Assembly (NCBI GenBank): GCA_015680685.1
Contig: MNCI01002119.1
Span: forward strand, 794,569 to 858,568
DNA from: Gnetum montanum
Taxonomy: Eukaryota; Streptophyta; Gnetopsida; Gnetales; Gnetaceae
Length of the DNA stretch: 64,000 nucleotides
Reading direction: 5' to 3'
A model generated the notes under the pieces. It was not told the origin of the DNA. It did not search any database and saw nothing but the letters and a program-made list of their open reading frames with translations. Positions within the stretch are counted from its first letter, which is position 1. Every line of letters starts with the position of its first letter. Made by a program: the position numbers and the translations under genes. Shown piece by piece: positions 12,361 through 23,138 of the stretch.

Positions 12361-13091
12361 TGAAGAAAAGACCTTTCTTCAGAACCAATAGTCCAACCAA
12401 GCCTTTGCAACCCCAAGTGGCTAAGTCTTTGGACGTCTCCATATCAAATAAAGCTTCAGAGCCCCCTTTGAACTTAATAGTACATTCAACACATACGGTC
12501 ATGTTAACACATGCCATTACTGATTGGATCAAAGCTGGCCACCTTCCTAGGAAACTATCTGATCTTGGGAGTCCCCTAATATATCTACAAATTGCTAGGA
12601 ATGAGCCATGCAAAGCTCTTTTGGATTCAGGTTCCGGTGTCAACCTAATATCCCAAGAAATGTATAAGGCCTATAATCTACCTCCATTAAAAAAGAGCAA
12701 TGTCCATTTAGAGTTGGCCAACCAATCCATCACTATTCCCTTGGGATTAGTGGAGGACATTGTTACCACTATTTGTGGATGGTCATATCCAGCTGACTTC
12801 CTGGGGATTCAAGTGAACAATAGTAAGGGGGACTTCCCAATCATAATGGGAAGGGCATGGCTAAGCACTATCGATGCGTACCTAGGAATCCACGATCTTT
12901 CCCTAGAAATATCTAAGGAAAATAGTTTTAGAAAGATCAAGAAGAAGAAGGTTCCATGCATCGTATACAGTGACACGAGGTGTAATTGCATGCAGAGATC
13001 ATGGGTTCTGCAAAGTTTAACATTGCCTGCATGTAATCAGTGTGCACAAATGATCAATATACAAAGATGCTTGTATGAAGTAGCCACATGA
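12360..13091 (+). pseudogene. Aspartic protease region of G2
   Basis: A 243-residue open stretch. The retropepsin active site is kept: ALLDSGSGVNLIS, with the catalytic Asp at 12624-12626, about residue 89. A hydrophobic flap/core follows and FPIIMGRAWL at about residues 160-170 provides the second conserved retropepsin element (ILGR-like). The enzyme would cleave the Gag-Pol polyprotein. It is the least damaged domain of G2; the homologous site in G5 has lost both catalytic Asp and Gly. Confidence 0.85.
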
Positions 13092-13219
13092 CAAAAAGAC
13101 ACCCAGTGGCTGATAGCTGATCAAGAAAGCAGCTCACTTATATGCATGGAACTAACTAAGGGTTTGACTTGCGCTTACATAGATAGCATAGACACATTAG
13201 AGCAAGTCCACCACCAACG

Positions 13220-15094
13220 TCCCAATCCTAACTTAGAAAACATCAACTAGGGGAAGTTGGAAATTCCTAAGCAATTTAAACAAGAGCCCCTAGAGCTAAA
13301 ACCATTACCCACCAGTATGGAGTACATGTTCCTTAAGAATGGAAAATCGATAATCATCAACGCAAGACTTGCTCCCCAACAAAAAGAGAGTCTGCTAAAG
13401 GTAATAAAAAAGTGGTCAAAAGCCTTAGCCTAGTCATATATGGAATTAACTAGAATAGATCCTAGGATATGCCAACATAGGATTTACACTGACTTCTCCA
13501 TGAAGCCTCAAAAACAACCACAGAGGCGATTGAACCCAAAGTTGAAGCAAGTAGTAAAAGAAGAAATTGAATAGCTTCTAAAGGCTAGGTTCATATACCC
13601 TATTGCTGATAGTGAATGGGTTAGCCCCTTAGTAATTGTGCCTAAAAAGGGAGGCAAATGGAGCATGTGCATAGATTTTAGGCTACTAAACATGGCAACA
13701 TTCAAGGATCACTTTCTGTTGTCATTTGTTGACCAAGTCTTAGACATAATCGCAGGCCATTACTATTATAGTTTTCTGGATGGATATAGTGGATACAACC
13801 AAATACAAATAGCCCTAGAAGACCAAGCCAAAACTACATTCAGTAGTCCTTGGGGAATGTTTGCGTACAAACAAATGCCATTTGGCTTGTGTAATGCCCC
13901 TGCAATGTTTCAACCCTTAGTTCTAAGCATATTCCAACAACAGATAGGAAATGGTGTGGAAGTATTCATGGATGACTTCTCCACTTATGGAGCAAGCTTT
14001 GATCAAGCCTTGGACCGATTAGAGCAAGTGTTGAAGAGATGTGTAGAAACTACTTTGAGGCTCAACTGGCAAAAAAGCCATTTGATGGTCGAAGAAGGCA
14101 TAGTATTTGGGCAAAAAATCTTACATGCAGGGATAGAGGTAGACCCTAAGAAAATCAAAGTCATCCAAGGAATTACCGGTCAATTAGAAACTGTCAAAGA
14201 CATTTGGTCATTCCTTGGATGCATTGGCTACTATAGGATATTCATAGAGAACTTTTCAAAGATTTCCAAACCATTGGTAGAGCTAACAAAAAAGGATGTA
14301 CCCTTCGAGTGGACCAAAGAATGCGAACTAGCTTTCAAAAATTTGAAATAGAAGCTGGTAGAAACACCCATTCTACAAGCTCCTGATTGGTCCAAACCAT
14401 TCCATGTCATGACTGATGCATCCAACTATGCCTTAGGAGTTGTGCTTACACAGTTAGATGACAAAAAATGACCTTATTACATCCACTATGCAAGTAAAAG
14501 TATAGTTGTTTCACAACTTAACTACACTACTACAAAAAAATAATTAATGGCTGCAGTTTTTGCACTAGAAAAATTTAGACACTATGTATTAGGGTACAAA
14601 GTATTCATACACACAAATCATAGTGTAATCTGGTTCCTCATGAATAAGCCAATGGTAAGTCCCTGTATTATACGATGGTTGGTAATCCTACAAGAGTTCG
14701 ATTTAACATGATCGATTGTAAAGGCACTGAGAATGTAGTTGCCGATCATTTATCTTGGTTGCGTTGGAACAGCAAAGAGGATGAGTATCCAATTTCTGAT
14801 CATTTCCCTGATGAGTTCCTCTTTCTCGGTGTAGTGAATAACTAATCACCCACGGAGACAAACTGGTATAGTAGCATTCTTACCTATCTCCTTACTCAAC
14901 AAACACCATAAGAGCTAGACCTTAAGAAGAAATAACAGTTTCTTCATATAGCCAAGTACTTTATGAAGATCAATGGACAAATTTACAAAGTATGTTCCGA
15001 TGGCTTGGTTCGATCGTGTGTTCTCGATAGAGATCAACTGAGAGTTCTCCAAGACACTCATGAGGGCCCTTGTGGGGTCATTATGCTAGGAGAT
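13220..15094 (+). pseudogene. Reverse transcriptase and RNase H of G2
   Basis: RT: a thumb/finger start around 13270-13640 with stops (for example the TAG after KARLA-like LAPQQ...KALA), then an open 237-residue stretch from 13638 with WSMCIDFRLLN, the polymerase Asp motif in YSFLDGYSGY, the substrate motif MPFGLCNAPA, and the catalytic FMDD box at 13965-13976. RNase H follows (14352-14850): TDASNYALG keeps the first Asp, but the expected TDH motif reads TNHS and the glutamate region is interrupted by stops, so RNase H is dead. The frame ends at the G3 insertion. Closest by wording to Athila elements. It would copy element RNA into DNA in the particle. Confidence 0.9.
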
Positions 15095-15927
15095 TGATGA
15101 CTGGTGAGATACCCCTACACTCAACCATACGAATATGAGTGTTACACGCGCGATCCAGTCGAACTCCATAGACGGACTAGTTATGGCATCTAGACAGTTA
15201 GCCTTAGGTCGCAGTTCGCTATCTTCCCACCTAGACTAGTATTAGCTTTGTCACGTATGGTTTAGTCCAAAGTGAGGTGTATGATGTGTTTTCTAATCTA
15301 ATGCTACTCCTGAAGGCAATGGAAGATAATATTAACCAAGCTAAAAGAGAAGGGTGAGAGAGAATCTAAGCTAGCCTAAGTGCGATGAGCATCCGTTCCT
15401 TGATTATCTGTACACATCTTGGACTTCGTGCACGACTGCCACTAGGATTGCGAAGCACAGATCCTAGGTATGCTACGGAGTTACCAAGTAGTCACACTTA
15501 AATGCTCGTAATTAAGTCATACTCATTCCATGTTTTAACATGAGTTTAAGGGTGAGAAGAGATTAACTAAGAAAGTAGTAAATAAAAATTAAGTAAATAA
15601 TTAAGCTAAGTGAATGTTGCAATGATGAAGTAATCTCAATCTTTATTTCTAGTCATGTGCATGTCCAAGTACATCACACTCAAATAAAGGATGTCGTATA
15701 ATTACAATCACCACACTATAGGCATACACTGAGAGGAAAAGGGTTGAGAGAAAGAAATTAAAATGCTTAAACTAAGAACTACTTACTCACCCTTGACTCA
15801 TTTGTCTACCTCTTATTTATACATGAGAAGAAAGGCTGTGATATCGTGGATGCAATATCGTAGATGTGATATTGGGACCGTGATATTGTGTACGCGATAT
15901 TGCGATCGTCCAAAATATGACTCATCA
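15095..15927 (-). repeat. 3' LTR of G3
   Basis: 833 bp, TGATGAC...GACTCATCA on the plus strand. U3 (right end, 15838-15908) carries an array of GATATC/ATATCG palindrome units. A TATA region reads 'cttatttatac' on the plus strand near 15815. Confidence 0.9.
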
Positions 15928-16092
15928 TACTCCCACGACTAAGTGAAAAATCATCCTCGAGTTACAATGATTACACAGTGGATAGGTATGGGATTATTGG
16001 ATGGTAAACATGGGTTTATGCCACAGTGTGGAATGAAAACAAAACAAAGATACAACACAAAGAATGTGCTACAACTACAAAATTTGTGGAAC

Positions 16093-18882
16093 TCATGTAG
16101 TTCCTGGTGGCGGTGGCTCCTACATTGGTGCTTTCCCTTTGTCTTGTGCTCCAGGTTTTGAGACTTGATGGCAATGGAGTATGGCCTGGAGCTTCTCCTC
16201 TTTGGTCTGGGGATCTTGTGTTGTCTATGCTAATTTTTCAATGTTTGATGGAGTCGGCACCTAGCATGAATAGGGTAGTTGCGGAAACATTTGATTGGCC
16301 TTGACATATGAAGCTGCAAACACCCGACGTTCCTCTTCGTAGGCTCTAGCTTTATCTTTGTATTCTTGGAAATCTGCAAGTCATCGAGCCAGATCTGTTG
16401 CAATACCTTTTTGTCCTTAGTAGCTTGCTTTCACCATCTCAAGTTTAGAATTTATGATCTCTAATTTTTTCAATAACTTCTTATGTTCTGCAAATTATGC
16501 TTCGTATTTGACATAGGTGGTAGCTACCTGCTACTCAAGCTCTGTCTGCGGGTACCCTACTATTAACATGGTAAGGTTGGCATACCATAGGTTCACCAAC
16601 TCCATGTATTCTATCAGATCCTAAATTTTCAGGTCCTGATTCTTAACTTCCTCTTGGTGGGAAAAGGCATATGTGTCCAATATGGCTCGCCATTCAGTGT
16701 GTTGAGCACTGATAGTGTTGATGTGGGCCTTGGCCATATGGATCTCCTTCTCAAGGATCTTTTTGTACATCCCCACCTGGTCTTGGAAGTGCTCCTTTAG
16801 CTTTTCATGTTGTTTAGCTTCATGTTGCCATGCGCTAATTTCAATAGTTGGCTTTTGGTAAATAGCGTGTACCTCCTCCATTGAGAGGGTTCGATTCTCC
16901 CTGACTAAATGGCTCATGTCTTAGTTGACCTAGATGAATTTTTCTTGCAATTGATGGAAGTGTTCCTCGAGAACATTCCTTTGCTTCTCCACAGTGGTCA
17001 ACTGAAGGTTGTCAGCAACAAGCTACTTATTTTCTTCTTGTAAGACGTTGAGTGCATTGAGATGCGCATGAGTTTGCGCCTGTGCTATAGAGGCATCCCA
17101 AATAGCCTTCTCTTTTTCTTTAGCCACCTTTTTATTCACTGTTAGTAGCTTGGTTAATTGCTCATTTTTGAAGCTATCCAACTGGCCTACGGGAACAAAT
17201 TGCAAAGGATCCCATTGTGCTGCTTATAGGACCACGAGCTACTCTTGTAATTTTTGCACCTCTGCTTCAGCATGCTCAGCCCTCACTTTTGTTAAAACTA
17301 GCTTCCCCTTCATGGAAATGAGGTCTGACTGAATTTTCATAACATCCTGAGGAATGTCAAACAGGGACATCATTACTTGTCCTATTTGTAGCAATCGATC
17401 AAGCGCATCCTCATGTTCCGCAGGAGTCATTGAGGTTTCGGCCAAAGTTTAGGCATCCCGTGCTCCTGTGAGATCTACCAATGGCACAACAGGTACATTG
17501 AATGATTCTTTGATGTGGTCTATGACCACTTCTGTAGCTCCTGTAGCATCCTGGTGTTGCATAACCACCACAGTGGCTCCTTCACTAGTTTCTAATTGCA
17601 CTTGGAAAGATGTCGTGTTTCCTGAGATCTCTTATGACCAAGTACTTTTCTCTCCTTTTGTATGAACAGACACTTCACCCCTTGTATGATCCAAAGAAAT
17701 TGTGGGTTGTATGGCATCATCAATGACACGGAAGAGATTTGCATCATCACGACTTCCCCAACTGACCATCTCAGTGATGGCCTTGAGATGGCTCATCGAC
17801 AGTCTGTAGTCCTGTAGTGACGATGGTTGATCCTAGCGTATGCTAGGCCCTACTTCCTATTTTTGTCTAGGTCCTGTACTTGGAGGTTGGCTGGGTCCTG
17901 CAAGTTGAGCTGCAGTTGGTCTAGCCGTCTATTCTTCTTCTTCTTCTGGCCCTAGCATCTCACCAGTGATTTTCCTTGCGGTTGGTGGCTTTAACAGTTC
18001 TGCATATGAAGAATTTTTGGCTTTTTGAAGGACATCATTGGTGTACCCCCTGATACCAGCATGTCAGCAAAGCTTTCTGATAAGACAAGGGAAGGGCAAT
18101 GCCATCTTCCCTGTCTTCCTTTCCTCGAACCGCCTCAAGATCTTCGTTAAGTATAGATGGGGCAGGTTGGCATTAACCTTTCTCATTAGCACTGCACATC
18201 CTCTAGCTGCATAAGTTGATATTCTTTTTAAGCCCTTCATGGGGAAGAGGTGATAATTTCTAATTTTAAAATAGATCCTCTCTTCCGTCATCAACTCACC
18301 AAATGTCTTATCTTTGCCATACACCCTTTCCAACCAATCCTGTCGCACATCAGGGTTAGAATGGGTGGATAACTAAGCAACCTTGGGCCCTGTATTCATA
18401 AGGTTTAATACTTCTAAAATGGCCTGCATGGAGAAATCGACTGTCACACCACAAATATTGATGGTGGTGCCTTGCTCTCTATTGTGCCAGAATTGGTACA
18501 TCTCCCCTAGGTACCAGGCATTGCTTTCGGAGAGGGTAGGCCATAAGGGAGATGCTTTGAGGTGATCCCTAACAGCCTCAGGAACGAACTCTACAAAATA
18601 TTCAAAGTTTAATTCCACAATCACTGCAGTGAATATGGACTTTTTGTGGATGGCCTGAACACAATCTTGGGGCAACGTGAGATGTTGTCCCTATTCAGGC
18701 GCTATAGCAGCTCCTCCTTCGGCCTACTTGGACTGTATGATAGGAGGGTCCTCTTGATGAATACTGAATGATTTTTCCTCCTGTTCTACATGTTGTTTGA
18801 CAGGGACTTGTCCTTCACCTCTCCTAGGTCATTTGCTTCCACCTTGAGCCGGACCTTCCTTTTGTCCACGTTTTGAGGCCAT
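16093..18882 (-). pseudogene. ORF-X of G3: plant-transposon-protein-like domain plus coiled coil
   Basis: About 929 codons from MASKRGQKEG (start at 18882, confirmed by the matching G4 start) to KPGAQDKGKAPM...PPPPGTT (stop near 16093). Residues 1-65 are basic and Gln/Glu-rich. Residues 69-273 form a globular domain with FWHN...INICGVTVDFS, then LPHLYLTKILRRFEERK and LPFPCLIRKLC. The pattern resembles proteins annotated as 'putative plant transposon protein' (Transposase_32-type, Pfam PF20167 from memory), often found in Athila-like elements. An acidic, Glu-rich linker follows, then a long heptad-like coiled coil (residues 480-850; KNEQLTKLLTVNKKVAKEKEK, 17205-17023). No catalytic motif was recognised. 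Several TAG/TGA stops. It might be a structural or trans-acting element protein; function unknown. Confidence 0.7.
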
Positions 18883-19349
18883 CTACAATCACATGGGGTC
18901 AAGCATTTGTAAGGTTGTTTTTGAAGTTAAGTTATACCTTATTGCTTTTCTTAATTAATTAATTTGTTTAATCTCTATGTGATATTTCCTAAAATATTGT
19001 AATAATAAGTCTATTTTACTTAGGTGGTTTCCAATTTTAATTTCTTGGTGTACCTAAAGGGATTGAATGATTTTTTGGCATAATTATTCTAAATGTTATA
19101 GCTAATTACCCTAGATAATGTTCTTTGGGCGATGATAAATTCCAAAACATTTAGGTGCTATTCGGCAGGTGTCTCTCCCCCATGACTAAGCTGAACACTC
19201 CAGGTTCAAGTAGGTTCAGACAAAATTAAAATCAGAGTACCAACGAGCGAGATATAGATAGGAAAGCAAGGGTGTCACACTCACAAGTTGTAGAGAAAAA
19301 TTCGAAAAACTCCCCCATGTGAATAGTGAAAAATGATGCTAAGTGTTGT

Positions 19350-19391
<42 letters not shown>
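19350..19391. repeat. 42-base poly-G run
   Basis: An uninterrupted run of 42 G on the plus strand, next to the TATA-like segment of G3. The homologous site has only 4-5 G in G1 (near 1287) and G4 (near 36322). It may be a real expansion or a sequencing/assembly artefact. Confidence 0.95.
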
Positions 19392-19392
<1 letters not shown>

Positions 19393-19500
19393 CACCTATT
19401 TATAGGTTTATGGGACACGATATTGCGTACGATACATCGTGTATGTGATATCGCATACGCGATATCACGGCCCTAGTGACATTGGGCACAACAATAAAAT
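19392..19500 (-). promoter_or_regulatory. U3-like palindrome/TATA segment upstream of ORF-X (G3)
   Basis: On the minus strand GTGATATCGCGTATGCGATATCAC-type palindromes (19428-19480) lead into CCTATAAATAGG at about 19395-19408, followed by a presumed leader and the ORF-X start at 18882. The plus-strand text 'cacctatttatagg' is the TATA complement. Layout and motif match the U3-TATA core of the family LTRs (compare 9050-9115), though this is internal to the element. Confidence 0.55.
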
Positions 19501-20860
19501 ACTAAATTTTTGAAGATTTTCTTGAAATCAATGATGTAACGTAGGACATTAGGCTATTATGAAAGGGTTCTAAGGTAATTAGATGGTTTTGAAGGCACAA
19601 ATACTGATCTGTGGGTTTTATCAATGAGGACATTGGGTGGTAAGTGAGAGAAAAAGGTCATGTAATGGTACACAGGATGTCATTATTCAGAGGGATAGTA
19701 GTTAGGAAAGAAAATCATTTGAAAATTATGCTAAGGGTAAGAAATGGTGTGGGTGAGCTATGTCATAAGTAAGAATTACAAAAGTTTACACAAGTGGATC
19801 CTCCCCAAAGCAAGTTCCAACCTATAATGCCCTTGTGTAACCACACTTAAAGTGTACGTGGGCACTAGAAGGGTTAAATGTAATCTGCACTGATTCTACA
19901 AAACACACACATGTAATTATCACTGGAATGAGGTAAGAATTCTATGTTACACATGACACAAGCTACAATTACACGAACAGTGAGATGAGATGAACTATAG
20001 AAAGGGATTGTAGAGATTGGAACATGAGGTAACTGACCTATGACATAGTGAATCTTGCGTGTAAAGCATGATTAACGTGTCATTAACCCATTGTTCCAAG
20101 ATCAGGACCAAGTCCATTCCTCTAATCAATGACATTGCATTGTTTCATCCCATGATGAGAAACTATGAGAGTACCATAACAACAAGGCGTACGATCACTT
20201 GGCATTTTGTTCAAGAGAGGAGTGATTTTTGTTTTGTGGCACTTTCTTTTTTTTCTTTTCTTTTCTCTTTTTTTTTTGATGAATATTGAATCCAGAGAAG
20301 CTGCCAACCTTTGGGCATGGGTGCATGTCTTTCCAGTGGAACCCCCTAAAACAACATTGGATTTTTGAGTGCCCTTTTGATTACTCTTACTCCCATTTTT
20401 AATTAGATCTACAAGGATCTTAGTACAACCACGTTGCATGATAACTCCCACAAACGTCACCAAAGAGAATCTGCAAGCCCCTTGATGTCACATCCTAATC
20501 ATTCCCTCTTGGTCCATCCTTCTTCATTATGGGTACAATGAACACAAAATTAATTTTAAGTTTTCAGGATGTTAAGAATATCACTGTACCCTCAAACAAA
20601 ACCTCTTATTTGTAGAATGAATGAGTGGGTGTAATGGACTCACTATCCAAATAATTGATCACTCGAGACTCGATAACGTAGAACACACCTCAACCAACAA
20701 TCCACATGAGTGTTTTATTAGTAGATGAGATTACTTGTAAAAAGACAAAAATACCAAAAAGAAAAAAAAGATAAAATAAAAAGTTGAAAAATGAAAAACT
20801 GGAAAACAAAAATTGAAAAATTAAAGAAAATGAAAAATATTTATTAATCCTGCTTGTTAT
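19501..20860 (-). other. Noncoding block of G3 (post-pol region)
   Basis: Homologous to 36411-37749 in G4, 1376-2726 in G1 and, in opposite orientation, 23139-25041 in G2. Includes 'gatcctccccaaagcaag' at about 19798 and an A-rich end at 20750-20850. No gene supported. Confidence 0.7.
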
Positions 20861-21129
20861 TAAAATGGGGGATATCCCCCATAACTAAATAGTTAAGGAT
20901 GGCAAGGATTAATAAATGGAAGATGAGGATCCTTACATGTTGGAAATATTGGGGCCCGATCATATTACCCCATTGGGCTCCACACACTTGGTTATAGTAA
21001 GCATAGTGGGGCAATTTATGAGATGTGGTTCTCGGATAACGAGTTGACCCACTATGATACTTAGGACTGTTAGATGGTATGCAAGGATCAGGATGTTGCC
21101 CTCCATGGTTGTGTTCATTGGGTCGTATG
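20861..21129 (-). pseudogene. gag C-terminal remnant of G3
   Basis: Aligns with 37770-38035 of G4, the Tyr/Pro/His-rich tail of gag. Homology stops at 21129 ('cattgggtcgtatgg'); in G4 gag continues for another 1.7 kb toward its start. In G3 the complete tRNA-Asp copy begins at the next base. No folded domain remains. Confidence 0.75.
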
Positions 21130-21204
21130 GGCCTTGTAGTATAGTGGTGAGTATACCCTCCTGTCATGCGGGTGACCTAGGTTCGATCCCCTGTAATGAC
21201 GCCA
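21130..21204 (+). tRNA. Complete tRNA-Asp(GTC)-CCA copy fossilised at the G3 primer-binding site
   Basis: The plus strand is a 72-nt tRNA-Asp sequence plus CCA. It reads ggccttg (acceptor 5'), TAGTATAGTGGTGAGTA (D arm and box A), anticodon loop CTGTCAT with anticodon GTC, ctagGTTCGATCcccTG (T arm, intact box B), taatgac (acceptor 3'), G, then CCA. One base separates CCA from the LTR end, as in sister elements. Plant nuclear tRNA genes do not encode CCA, and here the last 18 nt are exactly where the primer-binding site must be. So this is a reverse-transcribed primer, not a host tRNA gene. Differences from the plant consensus are mainly transitions; acceptor and anticodon stems have mismatches, so it would not fold well now. 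Confidence 0.9.
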
Positions 21205-21205
21205 A

Positions 21206-22015
21206 TGATGAGTGGCGAGATACCCCTACACTCAACCATACAAATATGAACTTTACACATGTGATTTAGTAGAACTCTGCAGATGGACTAATTGTGGCAT
21301 CTAGATAGCTAGCCTTAGGTCGCAGTTCATTGTCTTCCCACCTGGACTAGTATTAGCTTTTTCATGTATGGTTTAGTCCAGAGTGAGGTGTATGATGTGT
21401 TTTCTAATCTAATGCTACTCCTGAAGGTAATGGAAGATAATATTAACTAAGCTAAAAGAGAAGGGTGAGAAAGAATCTAAGCTAGCCTAAGTGCGATGAG
21501 CATCTGTTCCTTGTTTATCCGTACACATCTTGGACTTTGTGCACGACTACTACTAGGATTACCAAGCACAGATCCTAGGTACGCTACTGGGTTACCAAGT
21601 AGTTACACTTAAATGCTCATAATCAAGTTGTACTCATTCCGCGTTTTAACATGAGTTTAAGGGTGAGAAGAGATTAACTAAGAAAGTAGTAAATAATAAT
21701 TAAGTAAATAATTAAGCTAAGTGAATGCTGCAATGATGAAGTAATCTCGATCTTTATTTTTGGTCATGTGCATGTCCAAGTACATCACACTCGAATAAAG
21801 GATGCCATACAATTACAATCACCACATTGTGGGCATACATTAAGAGGAAAAGGGTTGAGAGAAAGAAATTAAAACACTTAAACTAAGAACTACTTACTTA
21901 CCCTTGACTCATCTACCTACCTCTTATTTATAGATGAGGAGACAAGCTGTGATATTACGTATGTGATATCGTGGTTGGGTTGTGATATCGTGGTCACCCA
22001 AAATACGACTCATCA
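21206..22015 (-). repeat. 5' LTR of G3
   Basis: 810 bp, TGATGAGTGG...GACTCATCA on the plus strand. GATATC palindrome units lie at 21950-21995 and a TATA complement 'cttatttatag' at about 21926-21936. Followed by GAGAA, the decayed target duplication. Confidence 0.9.
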
Positions 22016-23138
22016 GAGAAAAATGACCATCAAGATCCTGCTTACAGGGTATTATTGGCCTACCTTGTTTCGAGACACCCATCAATTCATCTAATCTTGT
22101 GATTACTGTCAACGTGATGGGGGAATGATTGCTAGAATGGAGGATCCACAACAATGGATTCAATCATTAGAACCCTTCAACATTTGGGGAATTGATTTCA
22201 TGGGGCCCATTACACCATTTTCCAATGGAAAAGCTTACATCATAGTTGTCGTAGACTACTTAACAAAATGGGCTAAAGCAGTTGCTGATAAAGATTGCAC
22301 ATCATCTACAGCTGCACAATTTGTTCAACAACAAGTCGTCAACAAGTTTGGTGTGCCGCGTGCACTTATCTCAGACAATGGAACACACTTCACAAGTGCA
22401 ACTTTTTGGAAGTTAATGCAACACTTAGGGGTTGAGCACAAATTGACTACGCCATACCACCTCCAAGAAAACAGTCAAGCCAAGGTCACCAATAGGGAGA
22501 TTACTAAGATACTGACCAGAACCATTAGCAAGTATAGGAGAGACTGGAGCACTAAACTGAATGATGCTCTTTAGGCATACTGCTCTACATGGAAACTCCC
22601 TATAGGCTACTCTCCCTACAAGTTAGTGTATGGAAAACTTCCAATGATCCCTATCCAAACTAATCTTCGTACACTAGCTACAGCATGTGCCCTCAACCTT
22701 GACCTTGATCTAGCACAAAAACAAAGGTTAATGACTCTTAACTTGCTAGATGAGAATCGACTAGCTACCCTATCATCTAATGAGTTGCACAAGGCATTTA
22801 ATAAACAACGTCATGACCTGAAAATTAGGAAAGTTAAGTATCAGCCAAAAGATAAGGTTCTCTATTGGAACCCCACACATGTGTCACAACGTACCAAATT
22901 TCCAACACTATGGAAAGGACCTTACATTATCTATGCAACTTTTCCTTCAGGGGCCATGACCATATATAAACCTGAGAGCCCATATAAGAGAATGTTAGTC
23001 AACGTGCAACAAAAAAAACCTTTCCATGAGTTTAGGACAACTAAAACATATGCTACCTCTATAGGTGGACAACCTTGCTCATTATTTTGGATCTCCTCCT
23101 TCCAACTCAGTCATGGGGGAGATGGCCATCTTTGCTAA
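22016..23138 (+). pseudogene. Integrase of G2 (resumes after G3)
   Basis: The first codons resume the zinc-binding region ([21 protein letters not shown]). The catalytic core is open from 22125: WGIDFMGP gives the first Asp (22194-22196) and LISDNGTHF the second (22374-22376). The expected catalytic Glu, 35 residues on in the usual NGQAEVSNRE motif, is Lys (SQAKVTNRE; codon AAG at 22482-22484). The C-terminal part (22626-23138) includes YGKLPMIP and KVLYWNPTHVSQRTKF...WKGPYI, the usual GPF/Y-type module. One stop lies at about 22572. It would insert element DNA into the genome; the E-to-K change makes it inactive. Confidence 0.9.

Larger units (their letters stand above)
15095..22015 (-). mobile_element. 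G3: pol-less Athila-like element nested in G2
   Basis: Minus-strand element: 5' LTR 21206-22015, 3' LTR 15095-15927, 5-bp flanks GAGAT (15090-15094) and GAGAA (22016-22020). Next to the 3' LTR is the same polypurine tract context as G2 (15928-15960, reverse complement). Internal order in element sense: complement of a whole tRNA-Asp, only the tail of gag, the noncoding block, the palindrome/TATA segment, ORF-X. There is no protease, RT or integrase. Compared with G4, the leader and most of gag are missing between the primer-binding site and 21129. Confidence 0.9.

Noticed and set aside
15943-16304. Plus-strand ORFs in G3
   Set aside because: They are shadows of the minus-strand ORF-X C terminus and the sequence just beyond it.
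21130-21204. A functional host tRNA-Asp gene
   Set aside because: It includes CCA, ends exactly at the LTR primer site, and has acceptor and anticodon stem mismatches. A primer copy explains all of this.
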